Positions 60,448 through 64,000 of a stretch of DNA of 64,000 nt are shown here, in pieces. The translations under genes were made by a program, and so were the position numbers. Where the stretch lies: contig NZ_FQWT01000002.1 in NCBI RefSeq assembly GCF_900129755.1, forward strand, positions 682,001-746,000, written 5' to 3'. How positions within the stretch are numbered: position 1 is the stretch's first letter; the number at the start of each line of letters is the position of its first letter. A model generated the notes under the pieces. That model did no database searches and was not told the DNA's origin. It saw nothing but the letters and a program-made list of their open reading frames with translations. Source of the DNA: Chryseobacterium oranimense. Its GTDB lineage: Bacteria > Bacteroidota > Bacteroidia > Flavobacteriales > Weeksellaceae.

Positions 60448-61373
60448 AAAAAATAATATTTCCCAAACCACTTAAAAAAGGAGCCAAAATAGCCGTTATT
60501 TCCCCGGCGGGAGCAGTAGATGCTTCTCAGCTTGAAAAAGGGATAGAAATGATTAAAAACAGGGGATTTGAACCTGTTATCGGCGAACATCTTTATTCAA
60601 AATTTTCAAACGGGTATAGCTATGCCGGGACTGAAGAAGAAAGGCTGAAAGATATGAACTGGGCCTTAAATGATAATGAAATTTCTGCAATCTGGGCTTC
60701 CAGAGGAGGTTATGGATGCCAGCACCTGGTTCAGCATTTAAAGCTTAAAAAATTTACGGAAAACCCAAAATGGTATATCGGTTATTCAGATAATACCGTT
60801 ATTCAAAGCTATTTACTCAACAAAGGATTTGCATCTATTCATGGACAGACTATCAAGACCTCCAGTTTTGGAGTTACTGATGAGAGCTACGATATGATCT
60901 TTGATGTCCTCAAAGGGAAAATGCCTAAATATGCCCTAAAATCCCATGCATTTAATAAGCAGGGGAATATTGAAGGCGAACTCGTCGGAGGCAATTTAGC
61001 CCTGATCTATGCCCTTCTGGGAACCAAATATTCTTTTGATTTCAGGAATAAAATTCTTTTCATTGAAGATATCGGTGAAAATTTCTATGCTCTTGACAGA
61101 ATGATCATGAGTCTGGAGCTTGCCGGTGTTTTCGGAAAAATAAAAGGACTGATCGTTGGCGGGATGACCAATATGGGCGACGAAAAAGAAAATAAAAGCT
61201 ATGAAGAAAGCTTCGATGAATTCGCTTATAAACTGATTTCAGAACGGATTTCAAAATATAAATTCCCGGTTGTTTTCGGTTTTCCGAATGGGCATATTAA
61301 AGACAACAGACCTCTGATTATCGGAGGAAATGTGAAATTGCAGGTAAAGGATAAGGTTAAGATTGAGTTTTAA
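60444..61373 (+). CDS. LD-carboxypeptidase (S66 family, MccF/LdcA-like)
   Basis: The 309-residue protein has the S66 layout: AVISPAGAVD at the start, WASRGGYGCQHL, the catalytic Ser in IGYSDNTVI (about 113), Glu in IEDIGENFYALDRM and His in FGFPNGHIKDNRP. LdcA cuts the L,D-bond in muropeptides for cell wall recycling; MccF cuts microcin C. Nothing nearby suggests microcin immunity, so wall recycling is more likely. It lacks a signal peptide, so it is cytosolic. It lies three bases before yraN. Confidence 0.9.
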   Translation: MKKIIFPKPLKKGAKIAVISPAGAVDASQLEKGIEMIKNRGFEPVIGEHLYSKFSNGYSYAGTEEERLKDMNWALNDNEISAIWASRGGYGCQHLVQHLKLKKFTENPKWYIGYSDNTVIQSYLLNKGFASIHGQTIKTSSFGVTDESYDMIFDVLKGKMPKYALKSHAFNKQGNIEGELVGGNLALIYALLGTKYSFDFRNKILFIEDIGENFYALDRMIMSLELAGVFGKIKGLIVGGMTNMGDEKENKSYEESFDEFAYKLISERISKYKFPVVFGFPNGHIKDNRPLIIGGNVKLQVKDKVKIEF

Positions 61374-61376
61374 ATA

Positions 61377-61748
61377 ATGGCAACTCACAATGACTTTGGG
61401 AAGCAGGCAGAAGATGTAGCAGCAGAATACCTGCAGAAAAACGGCTACAAAATCCTTGTGAGAAATTTCCGGTTTCAGAAAGCTGAAATTGATATTATTG
61501 CTGAAAAAGACAATCTGATCATTATTGCAGAAGTGAAAGCCCGTTCTACAGATGCTTTTATGTTGCCTCAGGAAGCTGTAACCAAAACAAAGATCAAATC
61601 TATAGTGGCTGCGGCCAATCATTATCTGGAAAAATTTAATAAAGATCAGGAAGTGAGGTTTGATATTATTTCTGTTCTGCCTGATGAAAAGAAAAACTTA
61701 ATTATTGAACATATAACGGATGCTTTCGAAGCATTTGATGCTAATTGA
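61377..61748 (+). CDS. YraN family (UPF0102) nuclease-like protein
   Basis: The 123-residue protein has GKQAEDVAAEYLQKNGYKILVRNFRFQKAEIDIIAEKDN, the full YraN start with the restriction-endonuclease-like Glu/Asp/Glu pattern (AEIDII, IIAEVKARS). The fold is related to Holliday-junction resolvases, but the role is not established. It starts three bases after the LD-carboxypeptidase stop and is co-transcribed with it. Confidence 0.9.
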   Translation: MATHNDFGKQAEDVAAEYLQKNGYKILVRNFRFQKAEIDIIAEKDNLIIIAEVKARSTDAFMLPQEAVTKTKIKSIVAAANHYLEKFNKDQEVRFDIISVLPDEKKNLIIEHITDAFEAFDAN

Positions 61749-61785
61749 ATATTAATAAATCAAACCGTTAATCAAAATTTATTAT

Positions 61786-62196
61786 ATGCCATTTGTAAGA
61801 ATTAGTTTGCCCAAAACACTGAGTCTGGAAGAGAAAAACCAAATTTCTATTTCTATTCATCAGTCTTTAATTAAAGAATTTAATATACCTGTTGATGATT
61901 ACTTTCATGTTATTGAGGAATTAGATTCACATCAGATTAAATTTCCTCAGAATTATCTTGGAGTTTCACATACAGAGACAATTATTTACATTCAGATTAT
62001 TGCAGGAAAAGGAAGGGACCTGGAAAAGAAGAGAAGGTTATATTCTGCTATTGCAGAAGAAATATCAAAATCTACTTCAGTCACAAAAAACAATATTGTT
62101 ATTGTGTTACTTGAAAACAATATTCAGGAAGACTGGTCATTCGGAAATGGAGAAATACAGGAATCTAAACATTTGTTACCAACTAATAAAGGATAG
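61786..62196 (+). CDS. Tautomerase superfamily protein
   Basis: The 136-residue protein begins MPFVRISLPK, with Pro2 as the catalytic base exposed after Met removal. It has the length of MSAD/CaaD-like two-domain tautomerases rather than the 62-residue 4-OT type. GKGRDLEKKRRLYSAIAEEISKS is typical of the second half. It should act on an alpha-keto acid or a dehalogenation product; the substrate is unknown. It stands in the rightward run but 37 bases from yraN. Confidence 0.85.
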   Translation: MPFVRISLPKTLSLEEKNQISISIHQSLIKEFNIPVDDYFHVIEELDSHQIKFPQNYLGVSHTETIIYIQIIAGKGRDLEKKRRLYSAIAEEISKSTSVTKNNIVIVLLENNIQEDWSFGNGEIQESKHLLPTNKG

Positions 62197-62274
62197 TATT
62201 CTGAAAAATGTAGCAGATTATCAATTGTTGTACTGCTATGTTATTAGATTGGTACATTAAAATTTACATTTTTT

Positions 62275-63024
62275 ATGAAAACAATACTCATCACCGGAGC
62301 CACTTCCGGAATAGGAAAATCTACAGCAGAACTACTGGCTAAACAAGGTAACAGAATTATTATCTGCGGGAGAAGAAATGAAGTTTTAGAATCTTTGAAA
62401 ACCGAACTTTCTCAACATACCGAAATATTTAGTTTAAAGTTTGATGTAAGAAATCTTGAAGAAGTTGAGAAAGCTATAAATTCCCTTCCTGAGGAATGGA
62501 AGACTATTGATGTCTTAATCAATAATGCAGGAAATGCACACGGTTTGGAACCTCTTTCTTCCGGAAATACAGATGATTGGGATTCTATGATCGACGGCAA
62601 TGTAAAAGGTCTCCTATATGTATCCAAAATGATCATCCCGTCTATGAAAGGGCGTAATTCCGGACATATTGTAAACATTAGTTCAGTGGCGGCAAGACAG
62701 ACTTATGCCAACGGTACAGTGTATTGTGCAACTAAAAAAGCAGTTGATGTAATTTCTGAAGGAATGCGTCTGGAACTTACGGAATTTGGGATCAAAGTAA
62801 CCAATATTCAGCCGGGTGCCGTAGAAACAGACTTTTCCCTTGTAAGATTCAAAGGCGACAGTGAAAGAGCTGCTACTGTATACGCCGGTTATGAAGCCTT
62901 AAAAGCAGAAGATATTGCGGATGCCATCGCTTACTGCATCAACGCACCAAAACATGTGATGGTTTCAGATATGACTATTTATCCAAGTGCCCAGAGCGAA
63001 CCGAGAACCATTTACAGAAAATAG
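62275..63024 (+). CDS. Short-chain dehydrogenase (YdfG-like)
   Basis: The 249-residue SDR enzyme has TGATSGIGKSTAELL, NNAG in VLINNAGNAHGLEPL, and the Ser/Tyr/Lys set (NISSVAARQTYANGTVYCATKKAV). The Arg15-region GRRNEVLESL suggests NADPH. The ending VSDMTIYPSAQSEPRTIYRK is typical of the YdfG group, which oxidises serine or 3-hydroxy acids. It is distinct from fabG at 38629. The substrate is not known for this protein. Confidence 0.9.
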   Translation: MKTILITGATSGIGKSTAELLAKQGNRIIICGRRNEVLESLKTELSQHTEIFSLKFDVRNLEEVEKAINSLPEEWKTIDVLINNAGNAHGLEPLSSGNTDDWDSMIDGNVKGLLYVSKMIIPSMKGRNSGHIVNISSVAARQTYANGTVYCATKKAVDVISEGMRLELTEFGIKVTNIQPGAVETDFSLVRFKGDSERAATVYAGYEALKAEDIADAIAYCINAPKHVMVSDMTIYPSAQSEPRTIYRK

Positions 63025-63040
63025 TCTCAAATAAAACGCA

Positions 63041-63048
63041 TAAATTTG
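63041..63048 (+). promoter_or_regulatory. Candidate -7 element for tsaB
   Basis: TAAATTTG is an exact TAnnTTTG word 59 bases before the tsaB ATG. No -33 element is obvious. Confidence 0.38.
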
Positions 63049-63107
63049 CAGAATATCCGGGAGATATTTGGTCTTTCGTAATTGGACATTAGCTTAAATA
63101 AAAAGAG

Positions 63108-63794
63108 ATGAAAATTCTATATCTGGAAACCTCTTCCAAAAACTGTTCTGTAGCTATTTCAGACGATGAAAAGCTCCTGTGCCTTTGTGAGGAAGTCTCC
63201 GAAAACTATAAACAGTCCGAAAGCCTTCACACCTATGTAGAATGGGCTTTAGAAGGCGCAGGTATCACAATGAATGATATTGAGGCCGTATCATTGGGAA
63301 AAGGGCCTGGTTCTTATACGGGATTAAGAATCGGAGCTGCTTCTGCAAAGGGGTTCTGCTACGGACTGAAGGTACCGTTAATCGCCGTAAATTCTTTAGA
63401 AACGATGATAGAGCCTTTTTTAGGCAAAAACTATGATTATGTAGTGCCATTGATCGATGCAAGGAGAATGGAGGTATATACGGCCGTTTATGACGGTGTG
63501 ACGGGAGAAGAACTTTCGCCGACCGAGGCTAAGATTTTAGATGAAACTTCTTTTCAGGAGTTTAAAGATAAAAAAATGATCTTCGTAGGAGACGGAGCAA
63601 AGAAAGCAAAAGATATCCTGGATCTTCCTGATGCGGAATTTAAAGATGATGCTTATCCTTCTTCTCAGTTTCTTATCAAAAAGACCATAGAAAAGATCAG
63701 CCGGGAAGAGTTTGAAGATATTGCCTACTTTGAGCCTTTCTATCTTAAAGATTTTCATGGAGTAAAGAAAAAGAATTCATCAGATTCTGATTGA
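63108..63794 (+). CDS. tsaB: tRNA threonylcarbamoyladenosine biosynthesis protein TsaB
   Basis: The 228-residue protein begins ILYLETSSKNCSVAISDDE and has SLGKGPGSYTGLRIGAASAKGFCYGL, the TsaB (YeaZ) signature. It acts with TsaD and TsaE in making t6A37 on ANN-decoding tRNAs. It lacks the metal-binding His motif of TsaD, as expected for TsaB. It ends at a strong terminator and is the last complete gene. Confidence 0.93.
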   Translation: MKILYLETSSKNCSVAISDDEKLLCLCEEVSENYKQSESLHTYVEWALEGAGITMNDIEAVSLGKGPGSYTGLRIGAASAKGFCYGLKVPLIAVNSLETMIEPFLGKNYDYVVPLIDARRMEVYTAVYDGVTGEELSPTEAKILDETSFQEFKDKKMIFVGDGAKKAKDILDLPDAEFKDDAYPSSQFLIKKTIEKISREEFEDIAYFEPFYLKDFHGVKKKNSSDSD

Positions 63795-63810
63795 CTTTAA
63801 AAAATAGATT

Positions 63811-63845
63811 AAAAAAGCGAAGATTTATTCTTCGCTTTTTTTATT
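63811..63845. terminator. Bidirectional terminator after tsaB
   Basis: AAAAAAGCGAAGA (63811-63823) pairs with TCTTCGCTTTTTT (63829-63841) over a 5-base loop, with more T following. It separates tsaB from the convergent partial gene at the edge. Confidence 0.88.
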
Positions 63846-64000
63846 TTAATGAGGCATTTCCGGAATAGCGTCAGGATTGTTTTCCTTACTTTTATCCTTT
63901 TTTAGCTTCTGTTTAGGTTTTTTAGGGTCAGTATTGGCATCCTGTATAAATTGCTGAAGCTGGGCATTCTTATCATTTCCGGCTGGATTTACTGGAATAC
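63846..64000 (-). CDS. Partial CDS, C-terminus of an unknown protein
   Basis: Reading leftward from the window edge, an open frame ends at a TAA (63846-63848). The visible 50 residues are Lys, Pro, Asn and Gln rich (DPKKPKQKLKKDKSKENNPD, then AIPEMPH) and look like a disordered tail. The N-terminal part lies beyond the window, so no family can be named. The strand and terminator placement support a real gene. Confidence 0.6.
   Translation of the reverse strand, partial: IPVNPAGNDKNAQLQQFIQDANTDPKKPKQKLKKDKSKENNPDAIPEMPH

Overview
The window looks like chromosomal DNA of a Flavobacteriia bacterium, most likely Chryseobacterium or a close relative in the Weeksellaceae. The supports are low-GC coding sequence, a T9SS C-terminal sorting domain (10085-11569), a murF-alr fusion, TonB receptors with a CarboxypepD_reg-like front end, WG-repeat and 2TM-domain proteins, and many start regions carrying the Bacteroidetes -7 promoter word TAnnTTTG. 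This is read from the sequence and from memory of these families; no search was run.

Layout. 1-9.8 kb: peptidase lipoprotein, DinB protein, nth and bcp, then a leftward run of tolC, a SprT-like gene, GDP-mannose pyrophosphorylase, a secreted protein and a GNAT enzyme, then folC. 9.8-10.05 kb: two identical tRNA-Val(UAC) genes with their own promoter and terminator. 10-15.5 kb: a T9SS cargo protein, three glycosyltransferases, sufE and a three-helix membrane protein. 15.6-22.4 kb: clpC, an outer membrane barrel, mnmA, a membrane protein carrying a Cys/Gly tail, and an unknown gene. 22.5-26.4 kb: a LytS/LytTR two-component pair interleaved with 2TM-domain proteins and an isoprenylcysteine-methyltransferase-like enzyme. 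26.5-34.9 kb: secreted protein, TonB receptor, AraC regulator, Cu/Zn SOD lipoprotein, Prc protease, surE and a GNAT enzyme. 35.0-37.4 kb: an operon of an Lgt-like membrane protein, a small membrane protein and a tetraether-synthase-like radical SAM enzyme. 37.5-49 kb: housekeeping (guaC, fabG, rsmI, tdk, murF-alr, ybeY) plus a WG-repeat protein, an acidic repeat protein and a patatin-barrel protein. 49-56 kb: mnmG between two perfect parS sites, a methyltransferase, an orphan tailspike-like beta-helix protein, pgk, and an AT-rich gap rich in DnaA-box-like words. 55.8-64 kb: a rightward run of rpiB, a TSP3-repeat protein, rnr, a LysE-type exporter, an LD-carboxypeptidase, yraN, a tautomerase, an SDR enzyme and tsaB.

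Only one gap exceeds 300 bases (55279-55833); it is described as a candidate replication origin. Together with the two parS sites 4-7 kb away, it suggests that the window lies at or near the chromosome origin.

Most genes are ordinary core genes. The best candidates for something undescribed are the radical SAM/Lgt-like operon (35.0-37.4 kb), the 2TM two-component cluster (22.5-26.4 kb), the Cys/Gly-tailed membrane protein (20.3-21.4 kb) and the orphan tailspike-like gene (52.1-54.0 kb). No rRNA, CRISPR array, insertion sequence or transposase was seen.
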